A stretch of DNA of 64,000 nt from Uranotaenia lowii (taxonomy: Eukaryota > Arthropoda > Insecta > Diptera > Culicidae): assembly GCF_029784155.1 (NCBI RefSeq), contig NC_073693.1:146880843-146944842 (forward strand). The letters are read 5' to 3'. This document shows positions 22,975 to 33,811 of the stretch, piece after piece; position 1 is the first letter of the stretch, and the number at the start of each line of letters is the position of its first letter. The notes beneath the pieces were generated by a model that saw nothing but the letters and a program-made list of their open reading frames with translations, was not told where the DNA came from and searched no databases. Both the position numbers and the translations under genes were made by a program.

Positions 22975-25651
22975 GGGGAGAGTGGGGATACTTGATCCCC
23001 TTTTCTAATTTTCACCATATCTTTTTGGAAAAATTTAGCAACTCGCCGTCTTTGACATTTTCTGACAGCTTGTAACTTCAAGTTTCTATGCTCCAAAATT
23101 TAGAACGATACTTGAACCCGTTGATGAACTAGAAGCATTTTCGTGGGAGTAAAAAAAATTGCGGTTTTTCTGAAGTTAGGGGAGACTTGATCCCCTATTG
23201 AAGGAGACTTGATTTTTTATTCAGGAAGCCCTTAACCTTGTATAAAAATCAAACAAAACACCAAGATAGAATGTTAATTGACTATTTTAGTCATGTTTGT
23301 TCTCATTTCACAATTTATAGCAGACATAAGAAGAAAATTCTATAACTTTGTCTCAACGCTAATAACATTGCATACTTAAAGGCGCTATTTTTTATAATTA
23401 ACTAGCTGACCCGGTGTGCTTTGCTTCACCTTTCAAAAACAAATGATATCTATAGAAATTATGCAAATTTTTATTCTTTTGTTGGCATTGTTTTCAATCA
23501 AATTATAATATAAATGAGAGCTGCAGCTGGAGTTTCGAATTGTAACACAAAGTTGTCATAAACTTATTTTCTGAATTTGGATCTATAAATTTGTGTTGAA
23601 GATCTGATAATTTTAATCTGTTTATTAAGGTTCGCCCTGAAAAAGGAAGGACTCGAATTAATCGTACGCAAACAATCTATCTTTTAAAATAAGGTTGTTT
23701 TTGCTACATATGTTCTGGATTTATGCTAAAAAACTGATAAGAGAGCCCCCCTGTCCTTCTCTTAACCCCCTGCTGAATTGAGGTCGTGGTCTTGAATAAT
23801 CATACATATTTTTTTCGAGCTCTAAAATCCTCTCATAACAAATATAGTTCCATTGGTTGAAACATTTTTAAGCTTCACAACAAAATTTCTTCTCCTCTCT
23901 ACACTGTAAAGCGTAAGGGTCTATAAGAATCGTAGAAAAATATCTCGTAATCAAATACCTTTCAATGCCATATTTTTTTTCATTTGTTGGCTTCGTAAGC
24001 ATAAATTGAGAACTTATGCTAACAAAATTGTATTGGGCTCACCTCTCTCCTCCTATGTACTCACTGAGGATGGGGTGTCAGATAATCATAGAATCATACT
24101 AAAATTATTTTTCATGTTAAGTTTTGTCAATTTCTCGGATTTTGTAAAAAAAAGTTAAATGTAAGCTTTCCTCTTCCCTTTCTTTATTCAAAATTCTATC
24201 ATCCCACTGCAAGAATGGAATTGTTTGACATAAAAAAAATCTCGTATTGAACTACCATCCCATGCCAAATTTGGTTCCATTTGTTGTTGTAGTTTATGAG
24301 TTATGCAATAAAAATTGATGAAACTTCCCTTCCTCTTTCCTTTCTCCCCGCTGGAAGTAGGAATGGGTCTCAAACAATCATTACAACATGTCACGTTTCC
24401 AAATATCCGCCCATGCCGAATTCGGCTCCATTTGCTTGATTCGTTTTTGAGTTATGAAAAAAATAAAAAGAGGGCCCCTCTCCCCTTTACATCTCCCTAC
24501 TGGAAAAAGGGAGGGGTCTCAAATAATCATAGAAATATTTTTCGTATCCAAATACCTTCCCATGCCAAATTTGGTTCCATTTGCATTATTAGTTTTTGAG
24601 TTATGTAAAAAAATATGAAAGAGGCCCCTCCCCCTTTCAACTGCAAAGAGGCAGGGGTCTAAAATAATCATTGAAATATTACTCGTATCAAAATACCTTC
24701 CCATGCCAAATTTGGTTCCAATATCTTGATTAGTTTTCGAGTTATAAGAAAAATTGTAAGGTAGCCCCCCTCCCCCCTTCCTATCACCCCACTGAGAGGA
24801 GGGAGGGGTACCAAATATTCATTGAAATATTTCCCGTTCCCAAATACCACCCCATGCCAAATTTGATACCATTTGCTTGATTGGTTCTCGAGTTATGCAC
24901 AAAATTGTCTTTTGTTTGGGAGGCCCCTCCCCCCTTCCTGTTAGAGGGAGGGCTCTGAAACCATAATAGGAACCTTTCCTGGCCTTCAATACTCCCACCT
25001 GCCAAGTTTCACGTAAATCGGTTCAGTAGTTTCTGAGTCTATAGGGAACAGACAGAAAGACAGACAGACAGACAGACAGAAATTCATTTTTATATATATA
25101 GATAGAAAATTAATTATTTTTGCTCTTTTCTTCAGACAATTGTTTGATAAATATTAGTATTTGGATAAATATAAGTAATTTCGTGATCAGCAATCATAAC
25201 GATCAATTCAGAAGAAGAAAATGCCTTTTGTAAGGGGGATCAATTGTACCCAAATCTAGGGGATCATTTATACCCATAATCAACATTTTAGAAAACTTTT
25301 TCTGAAAAAAGTTGAGAGTTTTCCATTGCTTTGAAAATATGGCATTATGAAGTTCATTTTACGCTCGAACGATTGATACATTGGAACAAATATTTTTTTC
25401 ATAATTTTCCCATGTAAGGAACATTTTAAAGTGATGAAAAAAGATCTTCAAGTTACATTTTGTGAAATTTTTCAAACAAAGTTCAATTACTCAAACAATT
25501 ATTTTGTTAAATTATTTTAAACTACAAGCATTGTTATTTTGCTCATTTTGGCATATTTTTCTAGAATATTTGATCTTTGTAGGACATTCCAGTTTCGAGA
25601 TATAGCTAAGGAATCAAGTATCCCCAGGGATCAAGTATCCTCATTCTCCCC
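22975..25651. mobile_element. TA-flanked element with GGGGAGAGTGGGGATACTTG ends, carrying a second element
   Basis: TA (22973-22974) then GGGGAGAGTGGGGATACTTG. The right end is inverted: AAGTATCCTCATTCTCCCC, then TA (25652-25653). The subterminal GACTTGATCCCC motif recurs inside. A second copy (about 50930-51965) shares the terminal sequences and AGAACGATACTTGAACCCG, but it lacks the interior 1.7 kb, confirming that 23398-25105 is an insertion. No transposase was found. Confidence 0.7.
23398..25105 (+). mobile_element. CTAGCTGACCCGG...TATATATAGAT element with about 150-bp tandem units
   Basis: It starts ACTAGCTGACCCGGTGTGC and ends (GACA)n, then AAATTCATTTTTATATATAT and AGAT, preceded by AAATCGGTTCAGTAGTTTCT. 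This end pattern is seen in dispersed elements of many arthropods; I do not assign a class. The interior is an array of units holding CATGCCAAATTTGGTTCCAT, GTTTTTGAGTTATG and a C-rich CCCCTCCCCC tract. CATGCC-type anchors lie at 24261, 24412, 24561, 24712 and 24853, about 150 bp apart. Small ORFs on both strands are products of the array. Confidence 0.65.
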
Positions 25652-25653
25652 TA

Positions 25654-27209
25654 TATATTCAGCTACATAATAGAATTATAATCCGTTGTTAAAGCTATGT
25701 CTTTTGGCATTGAGAGCAGTTCTAATAATTCAGCAGCACTGAAGGAAAACATGTAAGAGTAAATTCGTCAAGAAATATTTTGATTGTACCTGGCAGCGGT
25801 GCGAGTTGGTTTGAACTGCTTTCAATTCCAAAAGACATCTCTATTCAACAGGTTACAAACTCAGTTTTTGGAGAGCAGAAATTTCTTGTACTTATCAAAT
25901 TGATCTAAACAATAAAAGTGCTCGGTTCAAGAGTTGGAAAACAAAAATCTTGTTCACATACCCGAAAAAAATATTGAATTTTTCTTAAAAAAAAACCTGA
26001 GAGATAGAATTTACTCATGTAATTGTTACTTAGAAAACTTTGCATAAAATCATGGATGTGTTTTGAAAGTGTTTTCAATTCAGCGTTTTAGAAAATTAAA
26101 AATCGACTCAGTCTAATGGTGCATTGAAACCTTATAAACATTTTCAAGATTTAATGTAAACTAGAGAACTTGTATCTAGACTGGCCCAAATTTGTTTGGG
26201 ATGATTTTTACAACATTTTTTACAACGCAGCACTCCCTAGATTGGAGCATTTAGAAAAGGAATATTTAAATAAGGTAGTGTCGAGAGCCATATTGGATTT
26301 TTTGTGACGTCACAAAATCGATTGAATCGAAAATTAATTTATTCATGAATGCAATGTCGCCTTGAAGCTAAAACATGCAAAAATGTAAAAAATTCAGCTT
26401 TAAAAGGGTCTAGCTGGTAGATATTGAGTGTTCAACTTATTGTCATGATTTTAATGCAATCGGTTTATCATATACAATTCTTATGTAGAACAATTAACAT
26501 CAATTAATGATTGTTAACTCAGTTTACTATAATGCCAATAACAGATTGTGGTTTGTATGGAGATTTTCGGCAAAATGTATGAAAAATCGACATACTTTTA
26601 ATCTTTGTGTTCTTAAATATGTTTCCAGTATGCAAGAAAGCTCAGAATTTCACAAATTATAGTTCAATGACATACAAATTTGTAGAAGATTGTGACGCAA
26701 TACGAGTTGGATGTGAAGAGTTATTTGCAATTGAATGTGTGATTTTTTTGCATTTCATCGATATATTTCAACACTACCGTGTTAATAATCCCTAGGCTAT
26801 TAGAAGGGAAGCAACGTCTGATCCCTATAACAATAAAATATCTGGCCACATCGCCGAAAGCATAGATCAAAAAATTCTCAGCACTGCTCTCTGGCTCAAT
26901 GTTCAAGCTCTAGAGTGAACGCACAATAAATTCAACAAAATTACAGTCCATTACACGGTATGTAGGACTAGAATTTTGTTAAAATCCATATGATTTTCTA
27001 ACTACGAACACGAGCCTCCTAAGCAGTGACTAAAATTGCGCCATTTCACTGGCTTGACCTTTTTCTATCACGCTTCAAACTTTTTTTTAAATGTAAGCTC
27101 ATTAAATTTTTTTAGTTTTACTGCAAGATTTGTTTGCAAGGAAGAATTCAAATAAAAGTTGATTTGTTGATAAACAAAAAGGTTGCTCATCCTTGCTTTA
27201 TGATAATGT
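25654..27209. other. AT-rich DNA with a dispersed-repeat copy
   Basis: Holds copy B of the direct repeat (26010-26140). Otherwise no element ends or coding segments were recognised. ORFs at 26607-26795 (plus) and 26721-26906 (minus) overlap and show no features. Confidence 0.35.
26010..26140 (+). repeat. dispersed direct repeat, copy B
   Basis: It matches 22455-22600 in order and orientation: ACTCATGTAATTGTTACTTAG, AAAATCATGGATGTGTTTTG, AATCGACTCAGTCTAATGG. Probably part of an older mobile element of unknown class. Confidence 0.5.
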
Positions 27210-28385
27210 TTTTGGCAACATGCCCGATCATTTTGTGTTGCCAAAATTGAATGTTGCCAAAATCGAACGGTTTTTTTCTGAATTTTTTTTCTTTTATTTT
27301 TACAAAATAACTATTTTTATTATCACTAACGTTATTTTAAGTTAATTTCTGAACATTTTTAGAATTTTTATAGTTTTTTTTTCTCATGTGTTTTCATGCC
27401 TTTTGCACTATTTTTGTTTTGTTTATAATCTTTGTTTTTTTTTTCATTTTTGCTGTTTTTGTCATTCATCATCATTTTTAACCCTCAAAAGCTGTTCGGG
27501 ACCCGAAGCGCTCATTTCAAACAACTTTGTCATTATTCCAGTACACTGGAGAACTGGGAATTTTGAAAGACCAAGTATGTTCTATGAAAATAATGATCAA
27601 ATTTACGACAAAAAACTAAAATTTGAGTTTTGAAAATCGGTTCATTTGGGAAATGAAACACAATCAAGCAAAGCCTAAATTGGGTGTCATTTTTTAAAGT
27701 AAGATTTTTTTTCTGCCGGAAGATCTTAGCAGTCAAAACCTTCATTGGACTCCAACATGACTATGAATCGTCGGATAGATGGATTCTTAACAATTCCAAA
27801 CATCAATTAAACACTTAAATACAGAAACGCTGTCAGAAGTTATGAGTATTTAAAAAATAAAATTTATTTTTCGGACTTTTTACTTTCTGAACCATTTTTT
27901 GATTACTTAGAAATACATACAGACTTTATTTTGAAATGTTGAGTAATAAGAATCAATTACTTGCACAATAAATATAAAAACATCAAAACCGGTTAAAATT
28001 TACAGCCAGGAAAACGAAATCAAACCACAACTCAAATTTCCCCGAAACGGATATTTTGCGAACGGCTTTGGAAGGTTAAGTTGATTCTGTCATTTTTGGT
28101 CTTTTGTTTGTATGTATATGTTTTTGATTTTTTCAAATTTTTCATCTTTTTGAAATTTCAACTTTATAAATTTAAAAAAAAACTTTTGTTGCTGTTTTCT
28201 ATTGCCATTTCTTAACGTAGAAACGTATTTTTGGTGTAAGTCTAAATTATATTGGTCCTGTTATAGAGAAAATTAAAAGGTATTGTCGCTTCTGAAAACC
28301 GTTCGATTTTGGCACATGTGCCAAAATCAAATGTTGTCAAAATCGAATGTTGCCAAAATCGAATGTTGCCAAAAACGAACGGGGT
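27210..28385. mobile_element. inverted-repeat element with GTTGCCAAAATCGAA terminal arrays
   Basis: At the left, TTGCCAAAATTGAATG, then TTGCCAAAATCGAACGG and TTTTTTTCTG (27237-27282). At the right, the inverted CTGAAAACCGTTCGATTTTGG, then tandem GTTGCCAAAATCGAAT units (28293-28380). The 15-16-bp unit repeats directly at the right end. The interior is AT-rich with no transposase. Exact ends and target duplication could not be fixed. Confidence 0.45.
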
Positions 28386-28720
28386 CTGTACCAGGGTGGG
28401 TACAGTATGGTGAGTGCATATTGAGGAAAAGTAGGCAATGGGTACCAAAAGTTTCTCATTGGTGGGGGGTGGAGACGGAGCGTTTTTTGACAGCGAATTG
28501 TTCGTCTACCATGCCTACGATTACGATTGCCTGTCACAAGATGGACGATTCCGTGCATTGGTATAAGAACACACCTGAAGCTTTACCCGCCTTGGTCTGT
28601 ACTACCATTATTTTTAAAATTATAAAATTTATCACAATTATAAAAGCAAGTCAAGACGACAAAGCATATGCTCAGCGACCATTTTCCCAGCTCTTGTTTG
28701 TTTATTTCAGTTCTGGAATT
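28386..28720. other. unique, moderately GC-rich sequence
   Basis: A 148-codon ORF (28283-28729, plus) crosses this stretch, but its first third is read from the short repeat of the preceding element and there is an opposing ORF, so coding is not supported. Confidence 0.35.
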
Positions 28721-29690
28721 CTCCAGTAGAAAGACGGATTGGCACAGGGAGCGCCGATTTTTAAGGCTTCTTCTACGAAAAAAAAGTTTTTGATTCGGCC
28801 TCCGGTAGAAAGACGGATTGTCACAGGGGATTTTAAAGGCAGCTGCTACGAACAAAATTGTTTCTGATTCGGTCCCTGAAAAAAGACCGATTGGCTTAGA
28901 AAGACTTTAAGGCTGCTGCTGATTGTTTGTTTTTATTTGGTCATCCAGTGGAAAAATAATGGCTCGGGAAGTGCAGATTTTTAAGGCTGCTGGTGCTGAA
29001 TGTTTGTTATGATTTTGTTTTCCGGTGGAAAAAACGGAATGGCTTTGGAAGCGCAGATTTTTAAAATAGTTGCTGCTGATTGTTTGTTTTGGTTTGGCTT
29101 TCCAGTGGAAAAGACGGAATGGATTAGGAAACACAGCTTTTGCTGATTGTTTACTTTGATCTGGCCTTCCGGTAGAAAAAGATGGAATAAGCTTAGAAAG
29201 TGCAGATTTTAACGCTGCTTCTTCTAGTAGTTTGCTTTGCTTAGGCCTTTCGGTGGAAAAACACGGAATTGGCTTAAAAAAATGCAGATTTTTAATGCTG
29301 ATGGTGCTGATTGTTTGTCTTTATTTGACCTTCCAGTGAAAAAGACAGAATTGGCTTAGGAAGCGCAGATTTTTAAGGCTGCTTCTGCTGATTTTTATCT
29401 TAGAATGGGCTTCCGGTGAAAAAAAAAAACAGAATTGGCTGAGAAAGTGCAGATTTCTAAGGTAGCTGATACTGATTGTTTGTTTTAATTCGGCCTTCCG
29501 ATGGAAAAAAAAAGACGGAATTGGCATGGGAAGCGCAGATTTTTAAGGCTGCTGCTACTGATTTTTTTATTTTGATTTGGCCTTCCGGTGAAAAAGGACG
29601 GAATTGGCTTAGGAAGCGCGAATTTTTAAGGCTGCTGCTGCTGATTGTTTGTTTTGAACCTTCTGGTTGGGAAGGCTGCTTCTAAGAATA
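28721..29690 (+). repeat. minisatellite, about 12 copies of a 78-bp unit
   Basis: The unit reads approximately TTCCGGTGGAAAAAGACGGA, then ATTGGCTTAGGAAGCGCAGA, then TTTTTAAGGCTGCTGCTGCT, then GATTGTTTGTTTTGATTTGG. Unit starts lie near 28721, 28799, 28875, 28943, 29019, 29098, 29165, 29245, 29330, 29410, 29495 and 29583, mean spacing about 78 bp. Copies differ by small indels and substitutions. Short ORFs on both strands reflect the array. Confidence 0.85.
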
Positions 29691-31059
29691 CCCACTTTCG
29701 AATTATTCCAGCTCTCGCTAACATAGAGTGTCAAGTAAAGCACAGTTTGGGAAAGCTAAAACAGAGCGTCAGGGAAAGCAAAAACAGAGCTACAGGAAAA
29801 GCATAGATTGGGAAGGCTTTTGTGAAGAATATTTTTGGAATGAATGAAGAATCTGCTGACCTTTTGCAGAGAATGGAATGTAGAATTAAGATGAGGAATA
29901 TTTGAAAAATAAAACTTTGTTTTTGAAAAAAACAGTAAATAAAGCAATTTTTGGATTCTTAGGCCGGTCCCCAACAGTGTATGGAAAACACAGTTTTGGA
30001 CCACGCTAAAACAGTTCGTCTGGCACCGGTGGCGTAAATTGCTGTTTTAGCACAGTTATCGTTTTAAAAATTCCCAACCGTTATACGCCTTTGTTCCAAA
30101 TTCATGCAAATTTGGAAAAGGATTTTAAAACATACGACAGACCGATTTTGAGACTTGGGGTTTACGGTGAGAAAATTTTAGCCAACGATGATTATTTTTT
30201 CACATGTTTGGGTAACATTGGGTGTAATAATTGTTTCTTTTTGAGAAATTATTGGAATGTTAATTCCCGCCGAACCCGGTATATACGTGACATAAATTGA
30301 GAAAAGATGTTAATATAAACCGTATCAAGTAAAAAAAAATTGTTTTGGCCTCAACGAATTAGTGAGCCCAGTCAGCGTTTCTCGAAACGCTATATGAATA
30401 TAAGTTATATGATTACGAAAGGGAAAATAACAGAAGCATCCTAATGAAATTAACGCAAAACAACAATAATTTTTTTTTTAAAATAATAAAATTAAATACC
30501 AGTGAAATAGCCGATTTTTGACAAAAGTTGTTGACAATATAATCTACACGAATAATATATCATAACGAAATTTAACGGTTTTTATATTCAAACATTGACT
30601 ATTTTGACATGATTCTTAGAAAAAATCCTTTCAATTTCTGGCTAAAAAACCGTCTGCTACAAAACAAACTACTGATAATCATGAAAATTTGACTTAGGAA
30701 TGCTTAAAACTAGCATGTTTGTCAATCTGTTTAGCTGACTCTTTGGTTAAAAAAAAAAATAATAATAGAACCCAAAAAAGTAACCAATTTTGAAAACAAT
30801 GCAAAGAAAAATGTGTTACACACTTCAGATACTATTTTAAAAGCTTTAGTCGTTTCAATTACATAACGTATTTGAAGTTTAACCAAAATGATCCAAAAAA
30901 TTGAATCAAATTTCCCCCAGTTCACGGTACCTATCTAAATAGGTGAGTTGGGTTTTACACTAGATCCTTGAAAATTTCTTACAGCTGTATTGAAGAAGTC
31001 TGTTTTTCGAAGCTTGACTTCCGTTTGAATTCTACGAAAAGTATCTGCACCGAATACAA
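29691..31059. other. AT-rich DNA with short diverged repeats
   Basis: 29720-29815 and 29960-30030 repeat variants of AAAGCACAGTTTGGGAAAGC / GCTAAAACAGAGCGTCAGGG, suggesting another decayed short array. No gene supported. Confidence 0.4.
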
Positions 31060-31815
31060 TTTCATACTGCCCTTTGCCGCCAGTTAATAGTTCAACGGTT
31101 TTGCTCTTTGCGAAAGGTTATTTGCAAATTAGGAAATCCTTGATCCAAGTGAAGGAGGTATTTCCTGGGCCGGAAGTTTCAACTGAGGAAGAAAAACATT
31201 CTCAACATACAAAGTGCATCGTGAGAAAGGCGCTGGCAAAAAAAACCCACCTTTCTCGTTGACATTTAACTGCAGGGTTAAAAATGTTTCAATGTACGGA
31301 AAATAGCCCATGCTAATGTTAACCACAGGCTTCTCGGTAGTGAAATTATTTAAAGACTGTCCAAATTTAATTTGCAGTTTTATTTTGCTCTCACTTGTTG
31401 TTCTTGTTTTTGTGTTACAGCTTCGGGAAGAGTAATTATATTGATATTTCAAAGGAGAGTTATTCTCGCTAGTTTTGCGAACACGTTCTACACCTAAAGG
31501 TAGACATTTATCAAATGACCACATTTCCCCGACTAGTTTGTAGGTAACCTTCAGCCCCGGCCATAATTCTTGGAAACGAGTAGATCTGATTGGCTGGAAG
31601 GAAAGTTCAGCACAAATCAAGGTGAAATGGCATTTTACTTTTTTCCACGTGCCTGATTCAACGAGGCGCTTCCTTGGCACCGCGCGCGTTTTATTATTTT
31701 GAGTATTGATTTTCTGTTGGTAGCTTGGTTTGGCTAGAGCGTTTTTTGGGGCAAAGAGTGTTAACCTTTGGGTTTCAAGTTTTTTCTTTCTTTCGAAATC
31801 TCTAACGAAAACCTA
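31060..31815 (-). pseudogene. degraded coding remnant, possibly BEL/Pao-type retroelement
   Basis: The minus strand keeps an open frame of over 180 codons (31129-31680), extendable without stops to about 31815 (VFVRDFERKKKLETQRLTLF). Just upstream of it is CTAG, which could also be a splice acceptor. Residues such as KKVKCHFTLICAELSFQPIR and FQELWPGLKVTYKLVGEMWS look protein-like. After a stop and a frame change, KGQYEIVFGADTFRRIQTEV follows. A G-A-D-x-F segment after a proline-rich stretch recalls the region behind the aspartic protease of BEL/Pao elements. No reverse transcriptase is nearby. The identity is a guess; a host pseudogene is the alternative. Confidence 0.35.
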
Positions 31816-32162
31816 GGTCATCGCACCTGCCTTAGGGAAATGGTCGAGAAGAAGATATTTTCGGCAGCCAACATGGACTTCACAAGAGAATTACTAATTA
31901 TATCCCCCTGCCTAGAGGGACTGCGATAGAATGGTTCTAACCAGCTTGTCGAGGACTTAGATCGTACGCCTAAATGTATAGTTTTGCATTGGGTTCAGAG
32001 ATGCCAGGATTATTTTTTTCGTCAAATATCAGAATGTTTTTTCCTAGATTTGAGAATTATGATTTTATATTATAAATTGTACTTGTTTCAATTATAGTCG
32101 TTCTAATATCATTATGTCTTCCGCGACTTATATCAACAGCCATTGAAGAACCTATCCGGTTT
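31816..32162. other. no firm feature; possible remnant flank
   Basis: 31800-31930 is GC-richer and continues upstream of the minus-strand remnant, perhaps as part of the same dead element. No long terminal repeat pair was identified. Confidence 0.3.
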
Positions 32163-32236
32163 ACTCTTGGGCTCGAACTCACGGACATCGGCTCTGGAAG
32201 CAACTGACTATTTAGCCAACTGAGCTATATCACAAG
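32163..32236 (-). repeat. tRNA-derived SINE head, copy 1
   Basis: On the minus strand TATAGCTCAGTTGG (A box) and GAGTTCGAGCCC (B box) lie at tRNA spacing. A second copy (34940-35006) shares the A box, TCAGTTGC, CGTGAGTTCGA / CGAGTTCGAAC and the downstream ACTATA motif. Stem pairing is imperfect, so a tRNA gene is unlikely. SINE tail boundaries were not determined. Confidence 0.6.
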
Positions 32237-32403
32237 CCGAAAAATTATACTTTAAGTAAAGGACAATAAAATTGTAAATTTGATATTTTCCAGTCGATTT
32301 AGCGTCCACAAACTGAGATCTTAAAAAAATAAGTAAAACATGTTTGGAAAGAATTCACCTAGCACCCCTTCCCTCGATGATTGATGAGAGGCTGAACGAT
32401 CCC

Positions 32404-32411
32404 CTACCCTG
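32404..32411. repeat. 8-bp target-site duplication (left), CTACCCTG
   Basis: It is identical to 33804-33811 and flanks the hAT-type element exactly. Removing the element and one copy restores CCCTACCCTGTATACCGC. Confidence 0.85.
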
Positions 32412-33803
32412 TAGAGGTGGGCAAAACGGCTCATTTCAATGAGCGGCTCAGAGCCGTTCGCTCAATTCAATGAGCCGGTTCATTTGAACGGCTCAAAAAT
32501 GAACCGTGTCACGCGGCTAACACTGGAGCCGTTCACATACCACGTGGTCAACCTAAGGGAAGGTGGTGGGGGGGGGGGGGGGGTGTGGTGGTTTGGAAAT
32601 TTCCATGTAGAGGGGGGTAGGAGTTTGAGTCACGTCCACGTGGACATACTCACTCCATAAATATTTTTGAACAATGAATAAATATTATGAAATTGTAATT
32701 AATATTTTAAAATATCTAGCATTTTAATGAAAATTATAAATAACTTTTTTTAAAAGTGCTAAATTCAAAGCAGCATTACGTATTAAACTTCTACTACGAA
32801 TATAAACTCGGGATTAATGTTATAAAAAAACATGTTCAATTACACAGAAACATGTTCGCTGGAGTCCTCAATTTTCGTTCATTTATCTCTAGCACACTTT
32901 AGCAGCTTTCTCACATTATCCAAATTAAAGTTAAAATTACATTATAGGCTCACATTTTTCGAGTGTCTGAATTTTGGTAATTTTGTATACGAATACGTAT
33001 ACGGAACACGAGATATGGCTGAAAAATCAAAGAATCCAGCGCATCCCTCTTTTGTGTGTTGATCTGCTTTTGCTTCAAATTAGCAGCTTTTGGTTCTTCG
33101 CCCATCAAATCACAGGTAACATAGACTGAGGAGCGAAGAACAGCAGAAAGCCGTTCAATCGTTCTCTCGAACCAAAGGAACCGTGCTGGGTGGTGGTTCA
33201 AAAAAGAGTCGAAAAACGGCTCGCAAAAGAACGGCTCGAAAAAGAACGGCTCAAAAAAGAACCGCTCAAAAAAGAACCGCTCAAAAAAGAACCGCTGAAA
33301 AAAGAACCGCGACTCGCTCAACTCTGGTTCACAATCTGAACGGCAAGAGCGGAGTATGGAGAGCCGTTCAATTTGATCAAATAAACGGCTCGGCTCGGAT
33401 GCTCTGTTCGGTTTTTTTTCGAGCCGTCCTGTAGCTCTTTTTTAACCACCCACCACCCACCTCGGTTCTTTTGGTTCGGGAGAGCGAACGAACGGATTTC
33501 TGCTGTTCTCCGCTCTTCAGTTTGTGTTGCTTGTTTGGTGATGGGAGAGCAACCAAGAGCTGTTTATTTGAACCGGCTCTTTTGGAAAAAAACGAACGAA
33601 CCGTGACTCGTTTGATTCGAAGAACGGACGGCTCTCCACTTTCCGCTCTTGCATATTGTAGCGGTTAAATATTTCAATCGGTGTTGAGCGGCGGGTCACG
33701 GTTCATTTTTGAACCGCGGCTCTTTTTTTAAGAGCCACGGGTCGTTCGTTCTTTTTGAAGAACCGGTTCAAATGAGCGGCTCTTGAGCGCTCGCGCATCA
33801 CTA
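32412..33803. mobile_element. hAT-type non-autonomous element, 1392 bp
   Basis: The ends TAGAGGTGGGC... and ...GCGCATCACTA form imperfect terminal inverted repeats (TAG-G-TG-GC). They are flanked by the identical 8-bp duplication CTACCCTG, diagnostic of hAT transposition. The subterminal regions are packed with GAGCCGTTC, AACGGCTC and TGAACCGG motifs in both orientations. A poly-G tract at about 32567-32583 and a tandem array at 33205-33306 are inside. No transposase is present, so it depended on an autonomous relative. ORFs within (for instance the Lys-Arg-Thr repeat ORF at 33183) come from the repeats. Confidence 0.85.
33205..33306 (+). repeat. 13-14-bp tandem array (AAAAAGAACGGCTC-type)
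   Basis: Seven to eight copies of AAAAGAACGGCTC / AAAAAGAACCGCTC in a row inside the hAT-type element. It multiplies the same CGGCTC motif found at both element ends, and these motifs could be transposase-binding sites. Confidence 0.75.
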
Positions 33804-33811
33804 CTACCCTG

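Noticed and set aside
28283..28729. 148-codon plus-strand ORF
   Set aside because: Its first third reads a short tandem repeat of the preceding element, its end runs into the 78-bp array, and the middle has an opposing ORF.
28721..29690. CRISPR-like array
   Set aside because: Repeats are contiguous, diverged and without unique spacers, and the DNA is eukaryotic.
33183..33434. Basic Lys-Arg-Thr repeat protein
   Set aside because: It is the translation of the 13-14-bp tandem array inside the hAT-type element.
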